DNA of 63,040 bases from Labilithrix sp. (GCA_019637225.1 JAHBWC010000047.1:1-63040), one strand, 5' to 3'; counted from the first letter of the stretch, positions 42,891-51,963 are shown. The notes: generated by a model not told the origin, from the sequence alone. A program made the numbers and translations.

Positions 42891-43320
42891 TCACGATCGA
42901 TCTCTCGACGGACCACGGGAGTCCGCTCGTTCAAGGCTATTGCGACTGAGCCCGATGATCAGGTCGAGGGTGTCGCGCGCGTTGCCCCACAGGTGGCTCG
43001 CGTACGGAATCGCCGACATCGGCGCGGGCTTATCGTCGTAACCGGTGACGGTGTAGACGACACCAGGCATCGTCACTGCGCCCTCGATCAGGGAAGGTGA
43101 GCGTGCGGACGTTGTCGTTGGCGTCGTACGTAGTTTCCCAGATGGTGGGCAACGCGCTCGGCACGCTCGGCGTAGTTTCCGTACGCCGCACGAGCCGCCG
43201 CTTCGCGTCGTACTCGTAAGCGATGTGGAAGTAATCGACCTGAGAAGCGCCGTTGGTGAGCTGGATGTCGATGGTGGCGGTCACCGGAACGAAGGCTTCG
43301 ACCGCAGGCGGCGGACGGCC
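42891..43320 (-). pseudogene. RHS/YD-repeat protein fragment with frameshift
   Basis: On the minus strand TATIDIQLTNGASQVDYFHI, then AYEYDAKRRLVRRTE and TTYDANDNVRTLTFPD read as YD-type RHS repeats. The continuation (GVVYTVTGYDDKPAPMSAIP, then HLWGNARDTLDL) is in another frame, so there is an indel near 43090. No start codon, N-terminal domain, core cage or toxin tip is present. It is a broken remnant of an RHS protein. RHS proteins carry polymorphic toxins, which may relate to the orphan immunity genes 14-18 kb away. Confidence 0.6.
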
Positions 43321-43640
43321 GCTCCGGTCTGTCGGCCGCCGCGACGCGCGGTCCTCTCGCCCATGTGGATGACGCCTCGAACCCGGACTCCGCAGAGCCG
43401 CTGCTCCTTCGGGTCTGCCCGCTCGGTCGTCGCGCTCCGCGATCTGGGTCTATCGAGGGACCGGGCGGCTTCCGCACCTCCGGCTCGGGCGCGGGCGCGC
43501 TGACAACGGCGCGATCCGGCGACCGGTATGTGGCCGATCCAAACGCACATGTAGGGAACACTCCTCGCATGCGTTTTCGCCCACGATTCGCCTGGCCTCG
43601 ATGCCACGCGCGCGGCACCGCACGTGCATCCGGCGTCGCC
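43321..43640. other. Region upstream of first paralogous lipoprotein
   Basis: 320 nt between the RHS remnant and the gene at 43641. It holds GATCCGGC at 43513-43520 and the 17-bp element at 43536-43552. No other gene or RNA is recognisable. Confidence 0.5.
43536..43552 (+). promoter_or_regulatory. 17-bp element GATCCAAACGCACATGT, copy 1
   Basis: Identical to 44617-44633. It lies 88 nt before the start codon at 43641; GATCCGGC is found 23 nt upstream (start to start). Shared position before two paralogous lipoprotein genes suggests a promoter or regulator site. Confidence 0.55.
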
Positions 43641-44231
43641 ATGCGCTCTGTCTTGCTCGCGGGCGCGGCGGCGCTCGCCGTCGTGATGGCGACGTTCGCG
43701 TGTTCGAGCTCGGCTCCGGTCACCCCCACGGAGGAGGACGCGGGGCCCGTCGCCCGCAACGATGATCCGCCGCCGGATGACGAGCCCGATCCGGAGCCGC
43801 CTCCGCCGATCGACGATGCCGGCCCGACCGACGACGGCGGCGACGAAGACGGCAGTCCGGGCGGCAGCACCGAGGGCGACGCGGGCGCGCTGTGCCAGCC
43901 CGACTCGATCCGCGAATCGGAGACGAACGACACGCAGGCGACGGCCGACCCGCTCGCGTGGAAGACCGGCTCGTTCTGCGGGCGCCTCGCCGGGACCGAC
44001 GTCGACTTCATGACGTTCACGATCCCGAGCTCGCAGAACGGCTTCCAGTTCTCGATGAGCCGAGCTCCGAACAACAACGCGTATCGTGTCGAGTGCTCCG
44101 TCGACGGGCAGAACTTCGCCTTCAACGGCAACTACCCGTACGTGATCGGCAAGCCGTACTTCTGCAAGATGTCGCTGACGGGCAACCAGCCCGCCGACTA
44201 CCGCATCAACCTCAACGTGACCGCGAACTGA
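43641..44231 (+). CDS. Lipoprotein with pre-peptidase-like C-terminal domain (paralogue 1)
   Basis: 196 aa from ATG 43641. The signal peptide ends in VVMATFAC. A disordered Asp/Pro/Glu linker (DDPPPDDEPDPEPPPPIDDA) is followed by a 115-residue beta domain: LCQPDSIRESETNDTQATAD, then KTGSFCGRLAGTDVDFMTFT. This resembles bacterial pre-peptidase C-terminal (PPC) domains, which have ESEPNDT followed by a DxDxY/F-type strand. Its paralogue is the gene at 44718. Two Cys in the domain are conserved between them. Function unknown; PPC domains are usually surface-binding modules. Confidence 0.75.
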   Translation: MRSVLLAGAAALAVVMATFACSSSAPVTPTEEDAGPVARNDDPPPDDEPDPEPPPPIDDAGPTDDGGDEDGSPGGSTEGDAGALCQPDSIRESETNDTQATADPLAWKTGSFCGRLAGTDVDFMTFTIPSSQNGFQFSMSRAPNNNAYRVECSVDGQNFAFNGNYPYVIGKPYFCKMSLTGNQPADYRINLNVTAN

Positions 44232-44355
44232 GCACGGAGCGCGACGCCGCGCGGAACGCCGAACGAGACCACCGCGCCCGCGCGCGCCGGCTGCACCATC
44301 GGTCGCGCCTGACGCCGCGCCGTCGCCGCTCGCATGCTCGGGACGAGGCTCCGAC

Positions 44356-44462
44356 GCATGCGTGGGCTCCACGCATGCGTGCGCTCCAACGCGTGCGTGC
44401 ACTCCAGAGCATGCGTGCACTCCAACGCGTGCGTGCACTCCAACGCGTGGGTGCGCTCGGGC
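44356..44462. repeat. 18-bp tandem repeat (about six units)
   Basis: Consecutive units of GC(A/G)TGCGTGC(A/G)CTCCAAC: 44356-44372 (17 bp), then 18-bp units starting at 44373, 44391, 44409, 44427 and 44445, with 1-4 changes each. GCATGC and GTGCAC palindromes recur. It sits between the two paralogous lipoprotein genes. No coding frame across it is convincing. It could be a variable-number repeat. Confidence 0.85.
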
Positions 44463-44616
44463 GCATCGCGTGCTCCACAGGAGCCGCGTCGCGCCGTGCG
44501 CCCTCGAGGCGGCGCGCGAGGCGATCGCGCGGGCGTCCGCGGAGCCGACGCGAGGGATGGAGCCATCGACGCAAGCGCCCGGTGACCCGAAGGTGATCCG
44601 GCATGGGGACAGCGTT

Positions 44617-44633
44617 GATCCAAACGCACATGT
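44617..44633 (+). promoter_or_regulatory. 17-bp element GATCCAAACGCACATGT, copy 2
   Basis: Identical to 43536-43552 and 84 nt before the start codon at 44718; GATCCGGC occurs 22 nt upstream (start to start), as in copy 1. Confidence 0.55.
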
Positions 44634-44717
44634 CGGTCTCACGTGCGAAGATCGCCTTTTCTCGCGGCGAAACTCGTCATCACGGACGTCGGTATCGCGA
44701 GTGCATGAGCGCTCGTC

Positions 44718-45401
44718 ATGCGACTCGCACTCTCCGCCCTCACGCTCCTCGCGCTCACCAGCTTCGCCTGCTCCAGCTCGACGCCTGCAGCAGAGACGGG
44801 GTCGGACGACGTGATCGCGCCGCCCAAGAACGACTCGACGCCGACGGACGAGAGCGACACGTCCGAGAGCGCGGCGCCCGCAGACGACGACTCCGACGAG
44901 AGCGGCGGAGGCGGTGGCGGCAGCTACGGCCTGCCCGACGGCGGTGATGGCAAAGGCGGCGGCAACGGCGACGGTGGCGGCGGCGGCAACGGCGGGGGCG
45001 GCGGCAATGGCGGCGGAAACGGCGGCGGCGGAAACGGCGGCGGAAGCGGCGGGGGCGCTGGCACGCTCTGTCAGGCCGGGTCGGTGTCGGAGAGCGAGCC
45101 GAACAACGCCGCGGCGAACGCCAACACGATGCCGGGCAAGACGGGAACGTTCTGCGGGAAGATCAGCGGCGACGCCGACGTCGACTTCGTGACGTTCACG
45201 CTCCCGGCGAACGCGAAGTCGCTGGGGATGAGCCAGAACACGACGAGCGGCGCGATCAAGATCGAGGCGACGGCCGACGGCGAGGCGTTCCCGTTCAGCG
45301 GCGGGCAGTACCTCTTCAAGCCGGGGAAGGCGTACGTGCTCAAGGTCTCGACCACCGGCGGTGCGCTCGACTACCGCATCGGCATCACCATCGCGCAGTA
45401 A
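44718..45401 (+). CDS. Lipoprotein with Gly/Asn-rich linker and PPC-like domain (paralogue 2)
   Basis: 227 aa. The signal peptide ends in LTSFAC. An acidic Ser/Asp/Thr segment is followed by an extreme glycine/asparagine linker (about residues 66-112, units such as GGGGNGG). The C-terminal domain is homologous to that at 43641: LCQAGSVSESEPNNAAANAN, then KTGTFCGKISGDADVDFVTF. The two proteins differ mainly in the linker. Probably a surface-exposed binding module on a flexible stalk, controlled together with its paralogue through the shared upstream element. Confidence 0.75.
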   Translation: MRLALSALTLLALTSFACSSSTPAAETGSDDVIAPPKNDSTPTDESDTSESAAPADDDSDESGGGGGGSYGLPDGGDGKGGGNGDGGGGGNGGGGGNGGGNGGGGNGGGSGGGAGTLCQAGSVSESEPNNAAANANTMPGKTGTFCGKISGDADVDFVTFTLPANAKSLGMSQNTTSGAIKIEATADGEAFPFSGGQYLFKPGKAYVLKVSTTGGALDYRIGITIAQ

Positions 45402-45602
45402 GCCCGACAGGGAGCGCGCTCGACCGCAGAACCCCGTCGGCCGCGACGCGAGCGCCAGCCGCGCTCCCGAGCTCGCCGGCGCGCTCGCGCGACGTGGGCA
45501 CGGCGATCGAGCGGCGGGCGCGGGCCGCGAGGGCTCGAACGCGTCCCCCTCGCCGCGCGCGGAGAGCTGGCGCCGCGCCGGCGGCCGCATTACGACGGGC
45601 CC

Positions 45603-46967
45603 ATGCGCTCCGGGGTCCTCGGTTGCCTGTCGCTCGTTGGATCGCTCGCGCTTGCGGCCTGCGCGCCGGCCGCCGCGATGCGCGAGCCTGTCGGCGAGAG
45701 CACGTCGCGCCCGCGTCCCAAGGTCTCGCCGACCCCGCTCGCGACCGCCGAGAGCGGCGACGAGACCCTCGAGCGGCGCGCCGCGCGGCTGCACGAGAGC
45801 GCGATCGTCATCGACGCGCACGACGACATCCCGTCGTTGATGCTCGCCGGCGGCACGGGCATCGAGCTCGACAGCCCGTGGGCGCACACGAGCCTCGCGA
45901 AGATGAAGCGCGGCGGGCTCACCGGCACCTTCTTCTCGATCTACGTCGAGGGCGACCTCGCCGAGAAGCCGACCGTCTCCGGCGGCGGCCCCCTCCGCCG
46001 CGCGATCGACCTCGTCGACCTGACCTATCGGCAGATCGAGCGGCACCCCGACGAGCTCTTGCTCGCCACGTCGGCCGACGACGTTCGCCGCGCCAAGCGC
46101 GAGGGCAAGGTCGCGGTGCTGATGGGCGTCGAGGGCGGCCACGCGATCGAGAACTCGCTCTCTGCGCTGCGCGTCCTGCATCGCCTCGGCTGCCGCTACA
46201 TGACGCTCACGCACACGAACACCAACGAGTGGGCGGACTCGGCGGGCTTCTCCGGGCCCCCGCCCGTCCGTCACCACGGCCTCACGCCGTTCGGCGAGGA
46301 GGTCGTCCGCGAGATGCAGCGGATCGGGATGCTCGTCGACGTCTCGCACGTGTCGGACGAGACCTTCGCCGCGGTCATGCGCGTCGCGCAGACGCCCGTC
46401 ATCGCGTCGCACTCGTCGGCGCGCGCGCTCGCCGACCACCGGCGGAACCTGAGCGACGACATGCTCCGCGCGATCGCGAAGAACGGCGGCGTGGCCATGG
46501 TGAACTTCTGGTCGCTCTTCCTCTCGAACGAGTTCGGCGCGGCCTCGCGCGCCTGGTTCGACAAGAACGGCGCGGCCCACGCCGAGCTCCGCGCGCGCCA
46601 CAAGCAGAACCCGCTCGCGTTCCGCGAGGCGCTGACGAAGCTCCGCGCCGAGACCGAGCCGCTGCCGAAGGTGCCGCTGTCGAAGCTCGTCGACCACATC
46701 GAGCACATGATCGAGGTGGCCGGGATCGACCACGTCGGCCTCGGCTCCGACTTCGACGGCGTCGACGCGCTGCCGGAGGGGATCACCGGCGTGGACGCCC
46801 TGCCGAAGATCACGCTCGAGCTCCTCCGGCGAGGTCACAGCGACGAGGACGTGAAGAAGGTCCTCGGCGAAAACTTCCTCCGCGTCTTCGCGCGCGCCGA
46901 GGCCTTCGCGCAAGCGACGGGCACGCGGCTCTCGGGCGACGGGAGCTCGAAGCGAATCGATCGCTGA
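45603..46967 (+). CDS. Membrane dipeptidase (peptidase family M19) lipoprotein
   Basis: 454 aa. The signal peptide ends in SLALAAC. Full-length renal-dipeptidase-type barrel: IDAHDD (HxD zinc ligands), VEGGH (bridging Glu), VDVSHVS and IASHSSAR (His ligands) and GLGSDFDG (Asp). Family members hydrolyse dipeptides, including D-amino-acid-containing ones, with two zinc ions. Here it is lipid-anchored, so it works in the envelope, perhaps on peptidoglycan or prey peptides. A radical SAM gene starts 44 nt downstream on the same strand. Confidence 0.93.
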   Translation: MRSGVLGCLSLVGSLALAACAPAAAMREPVGESTSRPRPKVSPTPLATAESGDETLERRAARLHESAIVIDAHDDIPSLMLAGGTGIELDSPWAHTSLAKMKRGGLTGTFFSIYVEGDLAEKPTVSGGGPLRRAIDLVDLTYRQIERHPDELLLATSADDVRRAKREGKVAVLMGVEGGHAIENSLSALRVLHRLGCRYMTLTHTNTNEWADSAGFSGPPPVRHHGLTPFGEEVVREMQRIGMLVDVSHVSDETFAAVMRVAQTPVIASHSSARALADHRRNLSDDMLRAIAKNGGVAMVNFWSLFLSNEFGAASRAWFDKNGAAHAELRARHKQNPLAFREALTKLRAETEPLPKVPLSKLVDHIEHMIEVAGIDHVGLGSDFDGVDALPEGITGVDALPKITLELLRRGHSDEDVKKVLGENFLRVFARAEAFAQATGTRLSGDGSSKRIDR

Positions 46968-47011
46968 CCTTCACGCCGCTCTCCACGCCGAAGCACGCCG
47001 CACGAAAACGA

Positions 47012-47881
47012 ATGCGCTACGAAGGCCGCCTCTACCGCCCGCCGTCCGAAGCCGACGCCTTGATCGTCCAGGCGACGATCGGCTGCTCGTGGAATCACTG
47101 CACGTACTGCGACATGTACCGAGACAAGACGTTCCGCGTGCGCCCGCTCGCGGAGACGCTCGAGGACATCGATCGCACCGGCGCCGCCGTCGGCCACGAG
47201 GTCGAGAAGCTCTTCGTCGCGGACGGCGATGCCCTGGTGCTCCCGATGGACCACTGGCTGCCCATCCTCGCGCACGCGAAGAAGGCGTTCGCCAACCTGC
47301 GCCGCGTCTCCTGTTACGCGATGGCGCGCAACGTCCTCGCGAAGACCGACGACGAGCTCCGCGCGCTCCGCGAGGCCGGACTCTCGCTCCTCTACATCGG
47401 CCCCGAGTCGGGCGACGACGTCACGCTGAAGAAGATCGCCAAGGGCGACGACGCCGCGGCGCACGTCGAAGCCGCGCGCCGCGCGCACGCCGCCGGCATG
47501 GAGCTCAGCGTCATCGCGCTGCTCGGCATCGCGATGGATCGCAGCGAGGAGCACGCGCGCAAGACGGCCGAGCTCGTGACGAAGATGGACCCGGAGTACT
47601 TCTCGGCGCTGACCGTCACCGTCGTGCCCGACACGCCGCTCGACAGGCTCGCGAAGAAGGGCCGCTTCGAGGTCCCGCCGATCCCCGCGCTGCTGGGTGA
47701 GCTCCGCACGATGGTCGACGAGGCGCGCCCGACGAGCGCGCTCTTCCGCACGAACCACGCGTCGAACTACCTCCCGCTCGGAGGCCGCCTCCCGCGCGAT
47801 CGCGAGCGCATCGTCGGCGTCATCGACGCCGCGCTCGCCGGCAAGGTCCCGCTCCGCCGCGAGTCGATGCGCGGGCTCTGA
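47012..47881 (+). CDS. Radical SAM protein
   Basis: 289 aa from ATG 47012. The cluster motif is GCSWNHCTYCDMY (CX4CX2C), as in a group of stand-alone radical SAM oxidoreductases with TxGCxxxxCxFC. SAM-binding glycines and the LLYIGPESG strand follow; near the C-terminus RTNHASNYLPLGGRLPRDR is typical of the same group. Cytosolic. The reaction is not known. There is no partner peptide or maturase nearby; the upstream dipeptidase may be co-transcribed. Confidence 0.88.
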   Translation: MRYEGRLYRPPSEADALIVQATIGCSWNHCTYCDMYRDKTFRVRPLAETLEDIDRTGAAVGHEVEKLFVADGDALVLPMDHWLPILAHAKKAFANLRRVSCYAMARNVLAKTDDELRALREAGLSLLYIGPESGDDVTLKKIAKGDDAAAHVEAARRAHAAGMELSVIALLGIAMDRSEEHARKTAELVTKMDPEYFSALTVTVVPDTPLDRLAKKGRFEVPPIPALLGELRTMVDEARPTSALFRTNHASNYLPLGGRLPRDRERIVGVIDAALAGKVPLRRESMRGL

Positions 47882-48101
47882 CGACGCGCGGGCTCGCGCG
47901 GTCGATCGGATCGAAGAGCGCCTCCGACTGACCAAGCGGGAGGCCAGTGCTCCAAGGTAGGACGGACGCCTACCGAGTGGATTTGTCGGCGTTTTTGGCC
48001 CCTCGATCACGCCGAGGTTCATCCAATGTGCAATTTTACAGTGGGCCTGACCCTTGCGAGGCCTGGTCTCCGAGCGCTCGAACGGAGCGAACGGAGGCTC
48101 G

Positions 48102-49769
48102 ATGCGAACGAATCTGTGGATCGGCGTTCTCGCGACGACGGCTGTAGCTTGCGCGACGATCGACGTCCCGGACACGCGGTGGCGACGGGGCCAGGCGCCG
48201 GCGGGCGCGGGCACCGAGGGCGACGCGTGCGCGCCGGGCAACGCGGCGCGCTTCGAGGACGCCCCCGACGCCGTCTGCGCGCTGAAGACCGATCCGCACG
48301 TCCCGGACCTCACGACGGCGAGCTCGCGCGCGGCGCGCGGCAGCGACGGATCGGGGACGGGAACGCGCACGCTCCGCCCGCTCGACGGACCGAACATGGC
48401 CGCTCCGAGCTGCGACGGCCGCGTCGGCCCCGGCCACACGACGTGCGGCGCGAACGGCGACGACTCGTGCTGCCGGACCGCGCTCGTGCCGCCCGGGACC
48501 GCCGGCGCGCAGATCGCCGTCGCGAGCGCGTTCGACCTCGGCGTCTATCAGGTGACCGCCGGGCGCCTTCGCGCGTTCGTCGACACGTTCGACGGCAACC
48601 TCCGCGGAGCCGCCGCCGCCGGCCAGCTCGCGGGCTACGATCCGGCAAACGCCGACAGGCTCCCCGAGAGCCGCGCCGCAGCCGACACGGAGCTCGGCCC
48701 GGCGTGCCAGTTCCGCGGCGATCCGCTCGAGTACGGCGCGCGGACGTGGTGGTCGAAGGACGTCGAGGACGCCGTCGCGAGCGTGATGACCGACGACAAC
48801 GCGCGCGCCGCCGACATCCGCGCCGACGCGACGAGGCCGCGCCTCGACGCCAAGCCCGCCAACTGCGTCTCGTACTGGATGGCCGCGGCGTTCTGCGCCT
48901 GGGACGGCGGGCGATTGCCGTCGAACGACGAGTGGACCTACGCGGCCCTCGGCGGCGACGAGCTTCGAGCGTACCCGTGGGGCGAAGGACGCACCGCCGA
49001 GCGCCTCGTCACCGACATCAACCAGACGCAGAACGGCGGCGCCGGCGAGCCCGCGTTCACATGGCCGAGCGACTTCCCGTTCTTCGCCAACGGCATGAAC
49101 GCGTACCACCTCGCGCCGCCGGGCCGGAAGCCCGGCGGAGTCGCGCGCTGGGGTCACCACGACATGGCCGGCAACGTGCTCGAGTGGATGAGCGACGTCC
49201 TCGGCCCCAACGCCGGGATCGTGCGCGGCGGCTCCTGGGAAGGCCACTCCGACTCGAACGCCGCCAGCTACGTCGGCTACCCGCAGACCCGCACGTACGG
49301 TTCCGTCGGCTTCCGATGCGCGTACGGCGCCGCGCAGCCCGCCGCGGTCGCCGAGCCGGCGCCGGCAGCCGTTGCGACCGTTCCCGTGTATCTTGCACAC
49401 AACCCTCAGGCGCGCGACCACCTGCTCACGCTGACGCCCGAAGAGGGCGCGCCGGTCTGGATCACGCGCGGCGTCCAGTTCGTCGCGTTCGCCGGCGCCC
49501 CCGCCGATATGGCCACGCAGGCGCCGCTCTACCGATGCCGCCAGGTCACCGGCCACCACTACGTCTCGAACCACGAGGACTGCGAGGGCGCGGGCGTCAA
49601 CGAGGGCCTGCTCGGCACGGCGCATCGTGGCCAGCTCCCCGGCACGATGCCGATCTACCGCTGCTACGCGAACAGCGATCACCTGACGACCCTCTACCCG
49701 GCCGAGTGCGCCGCCGCCGGGCTGACGCTCGAAGGCACGCAGGGGTTCGTGTTCCCCCCTCCTCCGTGA
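48102..49769 (+). CDS. FGE/SUMF1-fold lipoprotein with C-terminal DUF5648-like repeats
   Basis: 555 aa; ATG 48102 with GGAGG 4 nt upstream. The signal peptide ends in ATTAVAC. The C-type-lectin-like FGE-sulfatase domain spans about 130-415: YQVTAGRLRAFVDTF, CVSYWMAAAFCAWDGGRLPS, NVLEWMSD, VRGGSW and VGFRCAY. The Cys pair that oxidises sulfatases in SUMF1 is absent, so it is likely a non-catalytic or binding homologue. The C-terminus (about 430-555) has two or three DUF5648-type repeats: ARDHLLTLTPEEG, GHHYVSNHEDC and SDHLTTLYPAEC with GTQGFVF. Probably a surface lectin-like protein. Confidence 0.85.
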   Translation: MRTNLWIGVLATTAVACATIDVPDTRWRRGQAPAGAGTEGDACAPGNAARFEDAPDAVCALKTDPHVPDLTTASSRAARGSDGSGTGTRTLRPLDGPNMAAPSCDGRVGPGHTTCGANGDDSCCRTALVPPGTAGAQIAVASAFDLGVYQVTAGRLRAFVDTFDGNLRGAAAAGQLAGYDPANADRLPESRAAADTELGPACQFRGDPLEYGARTWWSKDVEDAVASVMTDDNARAADIRADATRPRLDAKPANCVSYWMAAAFCAWDGGRLPSNDEWTYAALGGDELRAYPWGEGRTAERLVTDINQTQNGGAGEPAFTWPSDFPFFANGMNAYHLAPPGRKPGGVARWGHHDMAGNVLEWMSDVLGPNAGIVRGGSWEGHSDSNAASYVGYPQTRTYGSVGFRCAYGAAQPAAVAEPAPAAVATVPVYLAHNPQARDHLLTLTPEEGAPVWITRGVQFVAFAGAPADMATQAPLYRCRQVTGHHYVSNHEDCEGAGVNEGLLGTAHRGQLPGTMPIYRCYANSDHLTTLYPAECAAAGLTLEGTQGFVFPPPP

Positions 49770-49833
49770 CGTCCGCTCGCCGCCCGCGCTCCGCTCTTCG
49801 CCCGTAGATCCTGGAAGGACCGATCGAACCCCG

Positions 49834-50736
49834 ATGCTCTCCTACCGCCGCTCGTTCGAAATGCCCCGCATCGGAGTCGACTTCGTGGTCGCCGACTACG
49901 CCCACCCGGAGTTCCGCCTCCGGGTGGAGCGCGGGCGAGGCTTCACCGTCGACGAGCAGCTCACGTTCCCGGCGATCACGTGGTCCGGCTACGGCGAGCG
50001 GCCCCGGCTCGACGTCGTCCTCCGCGGCGACGTTCGCGACCTCGAGAACGGCGTCACGCGACGGCTCGGCAAGGGAGCCTTCGCGATCGGCCGAGCGCTC
50101 GACTCGCTCTACATGCGCGCCACCGCCCGCGACGAAGAGCTCCTCTGCCTGTCGATCGAGTGGAACCTCGGCTCACTCGGGACGAGCGCGCCGATCGGGT
50201 TGCCGGAAGGAACGCTGAGCCCGTCCAGCGTCGACGAGCTCACGCTCGCGAGCGAGGAGCTGCTCGCCGTCGAGCCTCGCCCCGACGCCGTCGTCGGCGT
50301 CCTCGCGCGGATCCTCGCGCGGCTACGCGCCGACGGGCTCCCCTTCGACACGTGGAAGGCGCGAGACCTCGCGGCGCCGGCGCCGCCAGCGCTCCAGCGC
50401 GTCGCCGACGCGGTCGGACGCGCGCTCTCTCGCCTCCACGCGAGGCCGAGCGTCGCCGACCTGCAGACCGAGCTCGGGCTGTCGCGACGGCGCGTCGGCG
50501 ACCTCGTGAACGAGCTGGCGACCGGCTATGGGCTGAACGGGAACGACTGGCGCTCGATGCGGGATCGCTGGCGCCTCACGAGCGCGGTGCTCGCGATGAG
50601 CAACGCAGAGGCGCGCACCGAGGACGTCGCCGCGGCCGTCGGCTACGGGTCGGCGAACGCCCTCTGCCACGCGTTCAACGAGGCGAGCCTCCCCTCCCCG
50701 CGCCTCGTCCGCGCCGCGCTCGATCGGCTCGAGTAG
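49834..50736 (+). CDS. AraC-family transcriptional regulator
   Basis: 300 aa. An N-terminal cupin-like sensing half is followed by a C-terminal AraC double helix-turn-helix: SVADLQTELGLSRRRVGDLV, then a helix around WRLTSAVLAMS and DVAAAVGYGSANALCHAFNE. Cytosolic DNA-binding protein; inducer unknown. The beta-lactamase-like hydrolase starts 43 nt downstream on the same strand and may be its target or co-transcribed. Confidence 0.87.
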   Translation: MLSYRRSFEMPRIGVDFVVADYAHPEFRLRVERGRGFTVDEQLTFPAITWSGYGERPRLDVVLRGDVRDLENGVTRRLGKGAFAIGRALDSLYMRATARDEELLCLSIEWNLGSLGTSAPIGLPEGTLSPSSVDELTLASEELLAVEPRPDAVVGVLARILARLRADGLPFDTWKARDLAAPAPPALQRVADAVGRALSRLHARPSVADLQTELGLSRRRVGDLVNELATGYGLNGNDWRSMRDRWRLTSAVLAMSNAEARTEDVAAAVGYGSANALCHAFNEASLPSPRLVRAALDRLE

Positions 50737-50779
50737 GCCGCGGTGGCGCGGCGCCCGCGCGCTGCTAGTGTCCCGAGCC

Positions 50780-51919
50780 ATGCGGTGGCTTCCTTCGGTC
50801 CTTCTCCTGTCGTCGATCGCGGCATGCACGGCCGCGTCGGAGGCGCCGCCGGCGTCGCCGGATCCCGCGGGCCCGTCCGCGCCCGCCGAGGACGGCGGCG
50901 ACGTCGCGCCCGATCTGGTCTGCGAGGCCGAGGCCGTCGCGATCCAGAAGGGCATCGACAAGGAACGCTCGAAGCAGAAGCTCGCGCACGCCGCCGTCGC
51001 GGTCGCGACCCCGCGCTGCAAGTCGCGCGTCTTTCGCTCGGACGCGCCCGCCGGCAAGGACGCCGTGTCGGACGAGTCGTTGTGGCGAATGGGCAGCGTC
51101 ACGAAGACGTTCGTCTCGGCCGTGATCTTGAACCTCGCCGAAGCAGGGAAGCTCGGCCTCGACGACACCCTCGACGCGTACGTGCCGACGTTCCCCAACG
51201 CGGGCGGCATCACGGTGCGCCAGCTCCTGAATCACACGAGCGGGCTCTACAACTACACCGAGGCCACGGAGTTCGCCGACGCGCTGAAGGCGGAGCCGAA
51301 GCGCAAGTACACGCGGGCGGAGCTCCTCGATTTCGCCACGGCCCACTCGCCCAACTTCGAGCCGGGCGCGGACTGGGCGTACTCGAACACGAACTACATC
51401 CTCCTCGGGCTCGTCGCAGAGAAGGCGGGCGCGAGCACCATCGCGAAGCTCGTGCGCGAGCTCGCGCTCGAGAAGGCGGGCCTCACGCGCACGTTCTTCG
51501 ATGGTGAGGAGCCCCTGACGGGGACGCTCACCCCCGGCTATCAGGCGAAGGTGGACGTCACGAACCTCTACGATCCGTCGGTCGCCTGGGCGGCGGGCGC
51601 GATGGTCGCGACTCCCGGCGATCTCCTCGGCTGGGTCACCACGCTCTACGGCACCGACAAGGTGCTCTCGCCGGCGTCGAAGAAGGAGCTCCTCACGTTC
51701 GTCGCGAAGGGCGGCTACGGCCTCGGCGTGACGCAGATCCCCGCCGGGGCGACGCTCGGGAACGGACGGGGCGTCGGCCACAACGGCTCGATCTTCGGCT
51801 ACCAGACGCAGACGTTCTGGTTCGACGAGACCAAGGTCGGCCTCGTGAGCGTCGTGAGCGACACGAGCGGCGATCCCAACGCGCTCAGCATCGTCGTGCT
51901 CGAGGCGCTGGCGGAGTAG
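50780..51919 (+). CDS. Serine beta-lactamase-like/D-Ala-D-Ala carboxypeptidase-type lipoprotein (S12)
   Basis: 379 aa from ATG 50780; a GTG four codons upstream is possible. The signal peptide ends in SSIAAC. Catalytic motifs of the class C/S12 fold: MGSVTKTF (Ser106, Lys109), YSNTNY (YxN) and GHNGSIFGY (HxG in place of KTG). Such enzymes are D,D-peptidases, esterases or beta-lactamases; the HxG box favours a peptidase or esterase over a true beta-lactamase. Envelope location. Confidence 0.9.
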   Translation: MRWLPSVLLLSSIAACTAASEAPPASPDPAGPSAPAEDGGDVAPDLVCEAEAVAIQKGIDKERSKQKLAHAAVAVATPRCKSRVFRSDAPAGKDAVSDESLWRMGSVTKTFVSAVILNLAEAGKLGLDDTLDAYVPTFPNAGGITVRQLLNHTSGLYNYTEATEFADALKAEPKRKYTRAELLDFATAHSPNFEPGADWAYSNTNYILLGLVAEKAGASTIAKLVRELALEKAGLTRTFFDGEEPLTGTLTPGYQAKVDVTNLYDPSVAWAAGAMVATPGDLLGWVTTLYGTDKVLSPASKKELLTFVAKGGYGLGVTQIPAGATLGNGRGVGHNGSIFGYQTQTFWFDETKVGLVSVVSDTSGDPNALSIVVLEALAE

Positions 51920-51963
51920 CGCGCGGTCCGCGCCCTCGCTCTCCGCGCGTCGCGTCGTCGGCC

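Noticed and set aside
44198..44631. Long minus-strand frames across the 18-bp repeat (e.g. repeated ALECTH)
   Set aside because: Arise from an 18-bp repeat being divisible by three; no RBS, signal peptide or conserved domain.
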